DNA from: Flavobacterium shii
GTDB lineage: Bacteria; Bacteroidota; Bacteroidia; Flavobacteriales; Flavobacteriaceae
Direction: 5' to 3'
DNA: 64,000 bases
Assembly: GCF_025847235.1 (NCBI RefSeq)
Contig: NZ_JAOZEW010000021.1
Location: 47,211-111,210 of the forward strand
Shown: positions 52,535 to 61,717 of the stretch, one piece after another
How positions within the stretch are numbered: position 1 is the first letter of the stretch
Layout: the number at the start of each line of letters is the position of its first letter
Made by a program: the position numbers and the translations under genes
The notes under the pieces: model-generated
Told to the model about the DNA's origin: nothing
The model's input: only the letters and a program-made list of their open reading frames with translations
Databases searched by the model: none

Positions 52535-53962
52535 CTATACCTGAATACGTTTCCATTTTCCTTTTTTGTAAAGCACTATACTCGCTAAAGTTATTGCTGT
52601 TTCGGCTACTGGAATTGCTATAAAAACTCCTGTTGGTCCCATTTTAAAATGCTTGGCTAATACATACGCCAATGGAATCTGGAATAACCAAAATCCAAAA
52701 AAGTTAACCAATGTTGGTGTCCAGGTATCTCCTGCTCCATTAAAGGTATTAATCAATACCATTCCAATTCCGTAGAAAATATAACCAGAACTCATAATCT
52801 GTAATGCTTCTACTGCTATGCTTTGTATAAGAGTATCATTTGTGAAAAATGAAACTATATATTTTGCAAAAAAGAATGTGATAAGCATGATTGTTGCCAT
52901 AAAAATGACATTATATTTAGCGGTCGTAAAAACCGATTTCTCGGCACGTTCTATTTGTTTAGCACCCAAGTTTTGCCCAACCAAAGTTGCTGCAGCATTA
53001 CTTAATCCCCAAGCTGGAAGAATGAAAAACATCATAATACGCAATGCCGTTTGATATCCCGCAGATCCATGATCTCCACCAGTTGTAGCTACAAGTTGTG
53101 CAAGAAATATCCAACTACAAGATGCAATAACAAATTGCAATACTCCTGGAGCAGCAATTTTTACTAATGCTTTAATTTGTTCAAAGTCTGGAATAAAGTA
53201 AGATGAGATAATCTTTAAAACTCCCCTACCATTAAATAAATGATATAGTTGATAAAATACACCTATGCTTCGCCCTGCTGTTGTTGCTATTGCTGCTCCG
53301 ATTAATCCAAAAGCCGGAACTGGTCCGAATCCATTTATTAATATTGGACATAAAATAATATTACAAATATTAGCTATCCAAAGACTTTTCATAGCTATAG
53401 CTGCATTTCCTGCACCACGAAAAATACCATTAATAAGAAATAAAAGCATAACACATAAGCTTCCACCTATCATGATTTGGGTAAATCTATAGCCGTATTC
53501 TGCAGCTTCTACTGATGCTCCCATAAGCAACAGAATATCTTTGGCATAAATAAAACCCAAAATACTAATTAAACTATTAATCGCTAAAGCAATAATAATG
53601 GCTTGCATTCCCGCTTTTGCAGCAGCGATAGGATCTTTCTCCCCAATACGTCGCGCAACAACAGCTGTTGCCGCCATACTAATACCGATTGCTATAGAAT
53701 AAACAATCGTAATTACCGATTCGGTTAAACCAACTGCCTGAATAGCAAAACTGCTGTGTTCCAAATGTCCAACGAAATAAAGATCGACCAAAGCAAAAAC
53801 CGATTCCATTATCATTTCCAATACCATTGGAATCGCTAGAAGAATTACAGCTTTCTTAATACTTCCGGATGTATAATCAAAAGATTCATCTCCTTTGATT
53901 GCTTGTTTTATTGTTGAGAAAATTCGAGAAAATAAATTTTTCTGTATTGTTGTTTCTGTCAT
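52535..53962 (-). CDS. MATE family multidrug/sodium antiporter
   Basis: A 475-residue inner-membrane exporter with about 12 hydrophobic segments in two homologous halves, starting with a 30-residue cytoplasmic N-terminus (KQAIKGDESFDYTSGSIKKAVI) and the conserved IPMVLEMIMESVFALVDLYFVG. It exports cationic drugs or metabolites using a sodium or proton gradient. It is monocistronic by spacing. No link to the neighbouring pigment genes is visible. Confidence 0.93.
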   Translation of the reverse strand: MTETTIQKNLFSRIFSTIKQAIKGDESFDYTSGSIKKAVILLAIPMVLEMIMESVFALVDLYFVGHLEHSSFAIQAVGLTESVITIVYSIAIGISMAATAVVARRIGEKDPIAAAKAGMQAIIIALAINSLISILGFIYAKDILLLMGASVEAAEYGYRFTQIMIGGSLCVMLLFLINGIFRGAGNAAIAMKSLWIANICNIILCPILINGFGPVPAFGLIGAAIATTAGRSIGVFYQLYHLFNGRGVLKIISSYFIPDFEQIKALVKIAAPGVLQFVIASCSWIFLAQLVATTGGDHGSAGYQTALRIMMFFILPAWGLSNAAATLVGQNLGAKQIERAEKSVFTTAKYNVIFMATIMLITFFFAKYIVSFFTNDTLIQSIAVEALQIMSSGYIFYGIGMVLINTFNGAGDTWTPTLVNFFGFWLFQIPLAYVLAKHFKMGPTGVFIAIPVAETAITLASIVLYKKGKWKRIQV

Positions 53963-54137
53963 GATATAATTTAGGATAAAAGAGAAAATTTGTTCAGATC
54001 CGTCTAACGGTTGAACTTAAGAAGAAATGTGAACATCCTAATTATTTAAAAATAAAAATAGGACTAGGCAGAAACTATCATAGCATGAAATTTTTTAGTG
54101 TGATAAATATAAGTATTATTTTTTATTTAGAATGGTT

Positions 54138-55337
54138 CTAATCCAGTAATTTTTTACTCACACGGCTGCTTGCAATAAATGATGCAATAAATCCTAGAGA
54201 AACAATTGTTCCAAAAACAATAAATACATTTTCATAAGTAAAAACTACTGGATAAGCCAGTGTTGGAGTAATCATTATAAGTTCATAATGTTCCTGTAAT
54301 ACAACCAGAATTATTCCCAATCCAATCCCGATGAAACCACCAAATACACTTAATAAAGTTCCTTGTAACAAAAATATTTTTCGCAAATCTTTGATTTCTG
54401 TACCAAGATTAAACAACGTTTTCAGATTCCCTTTTTTGTCCAGAATCATCATAATTAAAGCGCCTATTAAATTAAAAAGTGCCACAATAATTACTAATGT
54501 AAATATTAAATATACCGCAATATTTTCGGTGTTGAGCATTTTATACAAAGACGCATTAAGTTGTTCTCTGTTTTTGATTGTAATCTTATTATTGAATATT
54601 GCTTGCAATTGCGAATCTACCTTTGATTCATCTGCATTTGGTTTCAGCTTAAATTCAACCCCCGAAATCTGATTGGTTTTATACTCTAATAATTCCTGCA
54701 CTAAACCCAAGTCCGCAAAAACATATTTAGAATCTAAGTCTTCACTTATCGAATAAATCCCAACTGGCAAAACATCTGTTTTTGTAAAAGCTTCTTCTGG
54801 ATTCTCTATTGCTCCTTTTCCTGGTTTAGGCGCAAAAATCTGTAATGGATTTTCAAAATCCAATATTCCCATCGAAAAGTTTTTGGAAATCCCATAACCT
54901 ACAACAACCTGATAAGTATCTGGTCTTAACCATTGCCCGTTAAACAGTTTTTTTTTAATATCGTTTACAACAGGATAGTTTTTATCAACACCTTTTAAAT
55001 AAGTTACTTGCTGTTTTCCATTAAAAATGAAAAGAACCCGTTCTTCGATTATTTTAGTATACGAAGCAATTCCATCTATTTTTTTTATTTGAGTTTCCTG
55101 ATTCGGACTAATCAAAAATGATTTTCCATAGGTACTCTCAATCTTTAAATCGGGATCTATTTCATTTGTAAACGAAAGGCTAAACACTTTTAACCCGCTA
55201 AAAACGGATAAAACCACAAACAAAGCCATTGTACCAACAATTATTCCAAGGCTGGCAATACGATTAATAATATTGATAGCATTGTTTTTACTATTGCTAA
55301 AAATATACCGTTTGGCTATGTAAAGTGGGAAATTCAA
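54138..55337 (-). CDS. FtsX-like permease of the LolC/LolE family
   Basis: A 399-residue protein with one N-terminal membrane helix (about 25-48), a periplasmic domain (about 50-260) and three C-terminal helices, the LolC/LolE and MacB layout. The N-terminus LYIAKRYIFSNSKNNAINIINRIASLGI is typical of this family in Bacteroidota. It is probably the membrane component that extracts lipoproteins for transfer to the outer membrane. It lies 1 bp downstream of rbfA, so the two are co-transcribed; the ATPase partner is not in the window. Confidence 0.88.
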   Translation of the reverse strand: MNFPLYIAKRYIFSNSKNNAINIINRIASLGIIVGTMALFVVLSVFSGLKVFSLSFTNEIDPDLKIESTYGKSFLISPNQETQIKKIDGIASYTKIIEERVLFIFNGKQQVTYLKGVDKNYPVVNDIKKKLFNGQWLRPDTYQVVVGYGISKNFSMGILDFENPLQIFAPKPGKGAIENPEEAFTKTDVLPVGIYSISEDLDSKYVFADLGLVQELLEYKTNQISGVEFKLKPNADESKVDSQLQAIFNNKITIKNREQLNASLYKMLNTENIAVYLIFTLVIIVALFNLIGALIMMILDKKGNLKTLFNLGTEIKDLRKIFLLQGTLLSVFGGFIGIGLGIILVVLQEHYELIMITPTLAYPVVFTYENVFIVFGTIVSLGFIASFIASSRVSKKLLD

Positions 55338-55338
55338 A

Positions 55339-55731
55339 CTATGACTTTCTTCTTTTTTCTAAAAGATCACGATTCTCAATTGGGTTGTCTCTATTTGCCA
55401 AAGCATTATCTATTTTTTCAATATAGTCTAATGAATCGTCTATAAAGAAAACTAAGTTCGGCACTTTACGTAATTGCAAACGCACACGTTGTGATAAATC
55501 ATGCTTAATCAAAACCGAATTTGACTTAATTGCTGCCAATGTTTCTTTAGCTTTATCCTGAGGGAAAATACTTAAATATACTGTTGCCACAGATAAATCT
55601 GTAGTTACGCTAACTTTGGATACAGAAATTATCAAATTGTTAATCCCGTTTTTTCTCACTTCACCTTGCAAAATGTCAACCAAATCCTTTTGGATAACAC
55701 CGCCTATTTTTTTCTGTCTATTTGTTTCCAT
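55339..55731 (-). CDS. rbfA: Ribosome-binding factor A
   Basis: A 130-residue RbfA with a KH-like fold. It binds the 30S subunit and supports 16S rRNA 5' maturation, especially in the cold. Family features: ETNRQKKIGGVIQKDLVDIL at the start, VSVTTDLSVATVYLSIF and LRKVPNLVFFIDDSLDY. Length is normal. It heads an operon with the LolC/E-like permease. Confidence 0.94.
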   Translation of the reverse strand: METNRQKKIGGVIQKDLVDILQGEVRKNGINNLIISVSKVSVTTDLSVATVYLSIFPQDKAKETLAAIKSNSVLIKHDLSQRVRLQLRKVPNLVFFIDDSLDYIEKIDNALANRDNPIENRDLLEKRRKS

Positions 55732-55735
55732 AGTG

Positions 55736-55769
55736 CAAAAATACTATTTTTAAATTTCAATCAATACAA
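55736..55769 (-). promoter_or_regulatory. Predicted promoter of rbfA
   Basis: On the minus strand there is TATTTTTG (55736-55743), an exact -7 match. TTG elements (complements of 55762-55764 and 55767-55769) lie 18 and 23 bp upstream. The start site would nearly coincide with the rbfA ATG. Confidence 0.45.
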
Positions 55770-55960
55770 TTTCAAATGAACAATAGAATGATTTTTACAT
55801 TCTTATTTACTTTAGTATAAATTTCGATGCTTTTTTTGGATAAAAACCCATAAAGCGACCTAATTAATAGTTTGTGGTATTATATTCCAGAGATGATAAA
55901 AGTCATGTTTTTTATCAGAAATATTCTACATATTTGACAGAAATATAACACACATCTATT

Positions 55961-56380
55961 ATGAAAAAAAGAGAACCTATCAGTCATATAATGACTAAAA
56001 GCGTAATAACCGCAAATGAAAATGATGGCTTGAGAAAAGTAGTAGAAAAACTAAAGCTAAATACTATTCGCCACATTCCAATTGTTAAAGGAAAAGAAGT
56101 AGTTGGTATTATCAGTCGTTCGGATATAAACCGATTAACTTTTGGAGCTTTATTTGAAGGACAGGAAGGAGCCGATGAAGCAATACTTGACATGCTTACT
56201 ATTTCTCAGGTAATGACTTCAAAACCCAAAACTGTATCATCGGACACAATTATAAGAGACTTAGCCGAAATTTTTGTGAAAGAAGAATTCCACGCTTTAC
56301 CTGTAATCGATAACGGAGAACTTAAAGGCATCGTTACAACAACCGATGTCGTGAAATATTTTTTGGAACAATATGATTAA
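55961..56380 (+). CDS. CBS-domain pair protein
   Basis: A 139-residue stand-alone protein made of two CBS domains (about 5-60 and 78-138), recognisable by ISHIMTKSVITANENDGL and VMTSKPKTVSSDTI with the RHIPIVKGKEVVGIIS and FHALPVIDNGELKGIVTTTD strands. CBS pairs bind adenine nucleotides and act as energy or redox sensors. The target protein cannot be read. It is monocistronic and ends in a shared terminator. Confidence 0.92.
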   Translation: MKKREPISHIMTKSVITANENDGLRKVVEKLKLNTIRHIPIVKGKEVVGIISRSDINRLTFGALFEGQEGADEAILDMLTISQVMTSKPKTVSSDTIIRDLAEIFVKEEFHALPVIDNGELKGIVTTTDVVKYFLEQYD

Positions 56381-56395
56381 TCGAATAATACTATA

Positions 56396-56425
56396 AAAAA
56401 ACGGGACTAAATGTCCCGTTTTTTA
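56396..56425. terminator. Bidirectional intrinsic terminator
   Basis: ACGGGAC (56401-56407) pairs with GTCCCGT (56413-56419) around a 5-base loop, flanked by A6 and T6 runs. It serves the CBS gene and the convergent EnvC-like gene. Confidence 0.88.
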
Positions 56426-57673
56426 TTACATATTGTACAACCAGCTTTGCGGATTGTTGTATGTTGTATTTTGAAGTATTAAGAACTTAATAGTAGTTTT
56501 TCCTGTTTCTCCACTAGTTCTAATTTTACCTATAACTTGTTTAATACTTACTTTATCTCCTTTACTCACAGACACAGAACTTAAGTTTTGATATACTGTA
56601 AAATAATCTCCATGCTGGATCATTACAGCTTTATTAATTGGAGATAATACCATAACACTTGACACTACTCCCTCAAAAACTGCTCTTGCGTTTGCACCCG
56701 CTTCAGTAGTAATTTCGACACCACTATTATGAATCACCAATGTATTATAAATAGGATGCGGCTGGTCACCATAACCCAATGACACAAATCCTTTTTCTAC
56801 AGGCCAAGGTAATTTTCCTTTATTGGCTTTAAAGTCAGCAGCCAATAATTTTGCTTCTGCTGTTAACGCAATTTTAGTATCAGATACTGCGGCAACAGAT
56901 TTCGTTCCGGTTTCTTTTTCTTTCTCAGCAGCAGCTTTACGGTTGGCGGCAGCAATAGCTTCACGAATCAAACGGTCAATTTGTCTGTCGATTCTTTTAG
57001 ATTCCTGTTGTTTGCTTTTCGTATCAGCGATAATTTTGCTTTTATCTTTCTTAATTGAGTTAACAAGCTTTTGTTGTTCTTTCTTTTCTTGCTCTAATGA
57101 TATACGTTCTTTTTCATTTTCGGCAATAATTTTTTTCTTAATCTCTCTTTGCCCATTTAATTTTGCATTATAATCTGCAAGTTGTGTCGATTTGGACTGA
57201 ATTTCTTCTCCTTGATTTTTTCTAAAATTAGTATATTGTTTCATATACTGTGCACGCTTATAGGCTTGCAAGAAGCTTTCTGATGATAGTAAAAACATCG
57301 CTCTACTTTGCTCCGAACGACTTTTATAAGATTTAAGAATCATCTTAGCATAATCTGCTTTCAATACTTCTAACTCCTTTTTAAGTTTATTAATTTTTGT
57401 TTGATTAATATACATATCATTACTCAAAAGCTTGGTTTGCTTTTCAGTAGTATTGATTAATTTCTCTTTAAGTTTTATTTTATTCGACTGAACAATGAAA
57501 ACATTCACCGCCGACTTTTCTTTCAACTTTACAGACTGCAGCATTTTTTCATTATCTCTAATTTCTTGCTGAATCTGAGCTTTGCGTTGTTCCAGTTTTT
57601 CTTGTTGCGAATCTTGCGCCCACATAAAAGATGTGGTGCAGATAAAAATTAGGCTTAGGAGAAATTTTGGCAT
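56426..57673 (-). CDS. EnvC-like murein hydrolase activator with degenerate LytM domain
   Basis: A 415-residue periplasmic protein: signal peptide (MPKFLLSLIFICTTSFMWA), a long coiled coil (about 22-245) and a C-terminal M23/LytM domain (about 290-415). The LytM zinc ligands are altered: the first His is followed by SGVE and not xGxD, and the HxH motif is replaced (TTIKFLILQ). As in E. coli EnvC, it likely activates an amidase at division and does not cut peptidoglycan. The ATG at 57673 gives a normal signal peptide; the TTG seven codons upstream is rejected. Confidence 0.88.
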   Translation of the reverse strand: MPKFLLSLIFICTTSFMWAQDSQQEKLEQRKAQIQQEIRDNEKMLQSVKLKEKSAVNVFIVQSNKIKLKEKLINTTEKQTKLLSNDMYINQTKINKLKKELEVLKADYAKMILKSYKSRSEQSRAMFLLSSESFLQAYKRAQYMKQYTNFRKNQGEEIQSKSTQLADYNAKLNGQREIKKKIIAENEKERISLEQEKKEQQKLVNSIKKDKSKIIADTKSKQQESKRIDRQIDRLIREAIAAANRKAAAEKEKETGTKSVAAVSDTKIALTAEAKLLAADFKANKGKLPWPVEKGFVSLGYGDQPHPIYNTLVIHNSGVEITTEAGANARAVFEGVVSSVMVLSPINKAVMIQHGDYFTVYQNLSSVSVSKGDKVSIKQVIGKIRTSGETGKTTIKFLILQNTTYNNPQSWLYNM

Positions 57674-57696
57674 CTTTAAAATATATTTTTGCAAAC

Positions 57697-58482
57697 TTAC
57701 TTAATTATAATTTTTTTGTATCCATTTGGAACGCTATAAGGAAAAGAAAGTTCTTCGTTAAAGGTAATAGTACTGTAATTTAAGTTAATCTCGGTTTTCC
57801 CTTTGGGCTGAGTTGCTTCAATTGCAATTGATGTTGGAAGTATTCCCTGATCAAAAGACTTATTATCAGCATACCCAATTTGCATCATAATATTTTTTGA
57901 TGTTTGTGAGATTTGTTCTTTTTCCAACAAGAATTTATCAGCTTCAAAGAAGAATGATTTCTTAATATCCGATTCCTTACTCTCATCTAATCGATATAAT
58001 CTGTCAATCAAAGTTTCAGTATATTTTCCTTTCTTAAGATCATCAATAGCTTCTCCTATCAAAAGATTCTGAACTTTATTAAAATCTAAATCTGTTCCCA
58101 ACCATTTACTCAAACTACTAAAATCCCCATCGTAATAACTACTATTTATTTTTTCATAATAGCTTACAGAATTTGGAGTAATCAAAGCCTTTGCCATTGT
58201 AATACCAAGAAAACGAATACTTACCAAAATCTGTTCGTCTTTTTTAATCTTTATTTCTGCAGTAACATTCTGATTTTGTTTATCATCCGAATATCTTACA
58301 TTAGCCTTAATGTATAATGTAGAAAACTGTAATTTATTATTATAGTGTCCGTCAATAATTTTATTGGCAGAAATTAGATTAACCTCTTCTTTGTTATTGT
58401 TATTATTTCCTTGTACTGCACCCGATTTCGATTTACATGAAACAATAAAAACGAGTAACAACAGCATTAAATATTTCTTCAT
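57697..58482 (-). CDS. DUF4292 lipoprotein
   Basis: A 261-residue lipoprotein with lipobox FIVSC and lipidated Cys16, followed by an Asn-rich linker. The body matches DUF4292 by the segments YIKANVRYSDD, VSIRFLGITMAKALITPNSVSYYEK and the YYDGDFSSLSKWLG block, reminiscent of LolA-type barrels. It sits 23 bp upstream of the EnvC-like gene, as is usual in Flavobacteriia. An outer-membrane role in lipoprotein or envelope assembly is plausible but unproven. Confidence 0.88.
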   Translation of the reverse strand: MKKYLMLLLLVFIVSCKSKSGAVQGNNNNNKEEVNLISANKIIDGHYNNKLQFSTLYIKANVRYSDDKQNQNVTAEIKIKKDEQILVSIRFLGITMAKALITPNSVSYYEKINSSYYDGDFSSLSKWLGTDLDFNKVQNLLIGEAIDDLKKGKYTETLIDRLYRLDESKESDIKKSFFFEADKFLLEKEQISQTSKNIMMQIGYADNKSFDQGILPTSIAIEATQPKGKTEINLNYSTITFNEELSFPYSVPNGYKKIIIK

Positions 58483-58523
58483 CAGAATTTATTTTTTGAA
58501 CTTTTACCTAAAATAAAAGATCT

Positions 58524-59873
58524 TTATTTTTTTTGTTTTAATAATTGATTTGCTTTCGCAAAATACGCTTCTTTTTTCTTCAAATCTCCCAAACCATTAT
58601 AAGCTTCTCCTAACTGTATGTTAAAATTTGCTTCAAGAGTTAAGTCATCTACAACATAATCAAGACCCATTTCCAAAACGTCTTTTGCCTTCTTAAATTG
58701 TTGTAACTGATTGTTGGCTAGCCCAAAATAAAAATAAAACTGTGGTTGCGTTGGGAAAGTTTCTATCATTACCTTCGAAATTTTAGCCATCGGTTCGTAT
58801 TGTTTAGTTTCGGTATATGCCTGAAGCAAAAGTAAATTTGTTTCTATATCAACTTGTGAAACCGAATTAACTGACAACTCATAATACTTAACTGCTTTAT
58901 CAAATTGATTTTTGCTATGATAAAACTTACCTATTTCTTTCGCAACATCCACATCCGAATCGTTTTTAAAATAAGGTATTGCCTTATCTAAATCTGGACT
59001 AAATTGCGGATTTTTACTAACAAAAATTAAAAATTCATTAAAAATCCTATGTTTAATTTTAGAATCAATTTTAGGATTTGCTAAAACCACATTCATCGCC
59101 AGAATCGCTTTCTCAGGCTGATTTTCATCTAAATAAGTCTTAAAAGAACTCACTTGTGCCCACTCCGATGTGGGAACTTGTTTTTCTAATTGCTGGGTAA
59201 TTTCCAGTACTTTATCGGCATTATTATTCTTTGCATACAAAGAAATTAAAGCAATATAATTAGATTCTTCTTTCGGATTCTTTTTAATCTGATCAAGAAG
59301 ATTATCTATTTCAACATTTTGATATTTTCCTTGTGACAAAATCTGTGCCTTAAATAAGTCTCTTTCTTCAGATTTTCCGAACTTATCATTCATTTCATTA
59401 ATCAAAGAGAGTGCTTTGTCCCATTGATTCGTAATCATATACAACGAAATCAAATCATCTTTATACTCTTCATCAAACGGAATAATTTTCTGAATCGTTT
59501 CTATTGCCAAAGGATAATTCTTGGTTTGATAACAAACATCATAAATCCCAAGCCAAAACCATTTATTCTTTGGATTAATCTGTGTTGCTTTTTCAAATGA
59601 ACTTTGGGCATTTCTATAATCTTTTAAAGACAAATAGTTTTTTCCTAATTCAAAATATATTGTTGCATCATTAGGCTGCAGTTTCTGGCATTTTTGTAAA
59701 GCAACAATTGCTTTGTCATAATTCTCAATACCTTTTTGCAGTAATGATTCATAAAAAGAGTCCTGAAATTCATCAGTAGCCATAGCAATATCTTCTGGTT
59801 CGGTTTGAGCCATTATTGAAGCCTGATTACCAAGCAAAGTCATGAAAACAATCATTAAAACTCTTTTTTTCAT
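58524..59873 (-). CDS. Tetratricopeptide-repeat protein
   Basis: A 449-residue protein with a signal peptide (about 1-22) and a run of TPR motifs through its length, such as ATIYFELGKNYLSLKDYRNA and KWFWLGIYDVCYQTKNYPLA. Such repeats mediate protein-protein contacts, here in the periplasm. It is 41 bp upstream of the DUF4292 gene and likely co-transcribed. The last motifs include LGEAYNGLGDLKKKEAYFAKA. The partner cannot be read. Confidence 0.9.
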   Translation of the reverse strand: MKKRVLMIVFMTLLGNQASIMAQTEPEDIAMATDEFQDSFYESLLQKGIENYDKAIVALQKCQKLQPNDATIYFELGKNYLSLKDYRNAQSSFEKATQINPKNKWFWLGIYDVCYQTKNYPLAIETIQKIIPFDEEYKDDLISLYMITNQWDKALSLINEMNDKFGKSEERDLFKAQILSQGKYQNVEIDNLLDQIKKNPKEESNYIALISLYAKNNNADKVLEITQQLEKQVPTSEWAQVSSFKTYLDENQPEKAILAMNVVLANPKIDSKIKHRIFNEFLIFVSKNPQFSPDLDKAIPYFKNDSDVDVAKEIGKFYHSKNQFDKAVKYYELSVNSVSQVDIETNLLLLQAYTETKQYEPMAKISKVMIETFPTQPQFYFYFGLANNQLQQFKKAKDVLEMGLDYVVDDLTLEANFNIQLGEAYNGLGDLKKKEAYFAKANQLLKQKK

Positions 59874-59922
59874 TTTTATATTATTGGTATTTAAAGTAAA
59901 AACGAACTTTAAAAAACATTTG

Positions 59923-60939
59923 TTATTCTAAAACCGAATAATCACCAATGCTAATACTGGTAAACGTACCATCATAACTAACATGATTTCCAATCATTGC
60001 GTTATCTAAATTAGCATTTTTTATTTGAGAATATGTCTGCACTAAACTATTTTTTATCACACTGTCAATAACGTGACATCCTTTTCCTAAAGAAACATTT
60101 GGACCAACTGTTGTGTTTTTCAACACTACATTTTCACCAATATAACAAGGAGGAATAATGGTAGAATTTTCTAATTTCACATCATAATCTACTAAATGCT
60201 CTCCATCATTATGCAAGAATCCTAACATTCTGGAATTGGTTTCAACCGTAACATCTTTATTTCCGCAATCCATCCATTCGTCTACGCTTCCAGTTTTAAA
60301 AACTTTCCCATTAGCCATCATAGCTTTAATTCCGTCATTGATTTGATACTCTCCTCCATTTTGAATATTGTTGTCCAAAACATGCTGAAGCTCATTTTTA
60401 AGAATTTCTACTTCTTTAAAATAATAGATGCCAATAACAGCCAAATCGCTAACAAATTCTTTTGGTTTTTCAACCAATTCCACAATTTCATTATTAGCAT
60501 TTAACTTTACTACACCAAATGCTTCTGGTTGCTCTACTTGTTTTACCCAAATTACTGCATCAGCTTCTGGATCTAATTCAAAATCGGCTCTGATTAAAGT
60601 ATCAGCATAAGCAATTACTGCAGGTCCCGATAAAGATTCTTTGGCACACATAATAGCATGTCCGGTTCCCAACGGTAAATCCTGACGATAAATAGACGCT
60701 TTCGCTCCTAAACCTTTTGCAAGCTCTTCTAAACTTGCCACAACATCATCACCAAAAAAGGCTGGATCTCCCAATATAAATGCAACCTCTTCAATCGGTT
60801 CTTTAAGTATCTTGGCAATATCTTCGACTAAACGATGCACAATTGATTTTCCTGCAACTGGAATTAATGGTTTAGGAACAGTTAATGTATGTGGTCTAAG
60901 TCTTGATCCTCGACCTGCCATTGGAACGATTATTTTCAT
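59923..60939 (-). CDS. Sugar-nucleotidyltransferase with left-handed beta-helix tail
   Basis: A 338-residue NTP-transferase. The nucleotide-binding signature MAGRGSRLRPHTLTVPKPLIPVAG begins at residue 7 and includes GxGxRLRP. The C-terminal 90 residues form hexapeptide-type turns (VVLKNTTVGPNVSLGKGCHV). It resembles glucose-1-phosphate thymidylyl-/uridylyltransferases and NDP-sugar enzymes. It would supply an NDP-sugar for envelope polysaccharide. The exact sugar and nucleotide are not decided by sequence. Confidence 0.9.
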   Translation of the reverse strand: MKIIVPMAGRGSRLRPHTLTVPKPLIPVAGKSIVHRLVEDIAKILKEPIEEVAFILGDPAFFGDDVVASLEELAKGLGAKASIYRQDLPLGTGHAIMCAKESLSGPAVIAYADTLIRADFELDPEADAVIWVKQVEQPEAFGVVKLNANNEIVELVEKPKEFVSDLAVIGIYYFKEVEILKNELQHVLDNNIQNGGEYQINDGIKAMMANGKVFKTGSVDEWMDCGNKDVTVETNSRMLGFLHNDGEHLVDYDVKLENSTIIPPCYIGENVVLKNTTVGPNVSLGKGCHVIDSVIKNSLVQTYSQIKNANLDNAMIGNHVSYDGTFTSISIGDYSVLE

Positions 60940-61243
60940 GTTTTTATTATTATTTTACCGCAAAGCTGGCTAAGGTTTTACGCTGAGTTCACTAAGTTTT
61001 TTATTGAAAGATTAAAAAATTCAAATATTAGAAAATCTATAAATCATTGAATCTTTATAATTATTAAATTCTTTTTTTTACAAAGCTCCCAATTCCGTCC
61101 AGAAACTTCGGAATCGAGATACGTAAGTTCGTTAATCTATATTCATTTAATTTCAAGAGCGCAAAGTAAATTGCAATAGTTGTTCAATTACTCAATACAT
61201 AAACTGATAACTAAAAACTACAACTGTAAACTACAACTGTAAA
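60940..61243. other. 304-bp intergenic region with a short tandem repeat
   Basis: No ORF or RNA gene is visible in this AT-rich gap. Two direct copies of CTACAACTGTAAA (61218-61230, 61231-61243) end exactly at the dut stop codon. The rest is low-complexity. No promoter could be assigned with confidence. Confidence 0.5.
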
Positions 61244-61678
61244 CTACTTCACTCCTGTACTACCAAAACCACCTTCGCCTCTTGAAGTTTCCGAAAGTTC
61301 CTGGACTTCAATCCATTCGGCTCTTTCATGTTTGGCTATAATAAGTTGTGCTATTCTTTCTCCGTTTTCTATTACAAAAACCTCATTGGATAAATTTACT
61401 AAAATTACCCCTATCTCTCCTCTATAATCCGCATCTACAGTTCCAGGAGAATTTAAAACTGTAATTCCTTTTTTCGCTGCCAATCCACTTCTTGGTCTTA
61501 CTTGCGCTTCATAACCAATTGGTAATTCTATAAAAAGTCCTGTTTTAACTATTGTTCTTTCTAAAGGTTTTAACGTTATTGGCTCAGATAAATTAGCACG
61601 TAAATCCATTCCTGCCGAAGCGATTGTTTCGTAGTTAGGTAAATCATGTTGTGATTTATTAATAATATTAATCGTCAT
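61244..61678 (-). CDS. dut: dUTP diphosphatase
   Basis: A 144-residue trimeric dUTPase that hydrolyses dUTP to dUMP and PPi, preventing uracil misincorporation. All five family motifs are present: AGMDLRA, PRSGLAAKKG, GTVDADYRGEI, GERIAQLI and RGEGGFGSTG near the C-terminus. Length is typical. It lies between the flippase and the nucleotidyltransferase on the same strand, 39 bp after the flippase gene. Confidence 0.97.
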   Translation of the reverse strand: MTINIINKSQHDLPNYETIASAGMDLRANLSEPITLKPLERTIVKTGLFIELPIGYEAQVRPRSGLAAKKGITVLNSPGTVDADYRGEIGVILVNLSNEVFVIENGERIAQLIIAKHERAEWIEVQELSETSRGEGGFGSTGVK

Positions 61679-61717
61679 TTTTATATTTTTAAAAACTAAA
61701 TTGGGAATTTTGAAATG

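Noticed and set aside
60940..61243. Possible small RNA or promoter in the gap upstream of the nucleotidyltransferase
   Set aside because: Only low-complexity AT-rich sequence and a 13-bp tandem duplication are seen; no hairpin or promoter motif supports a call.
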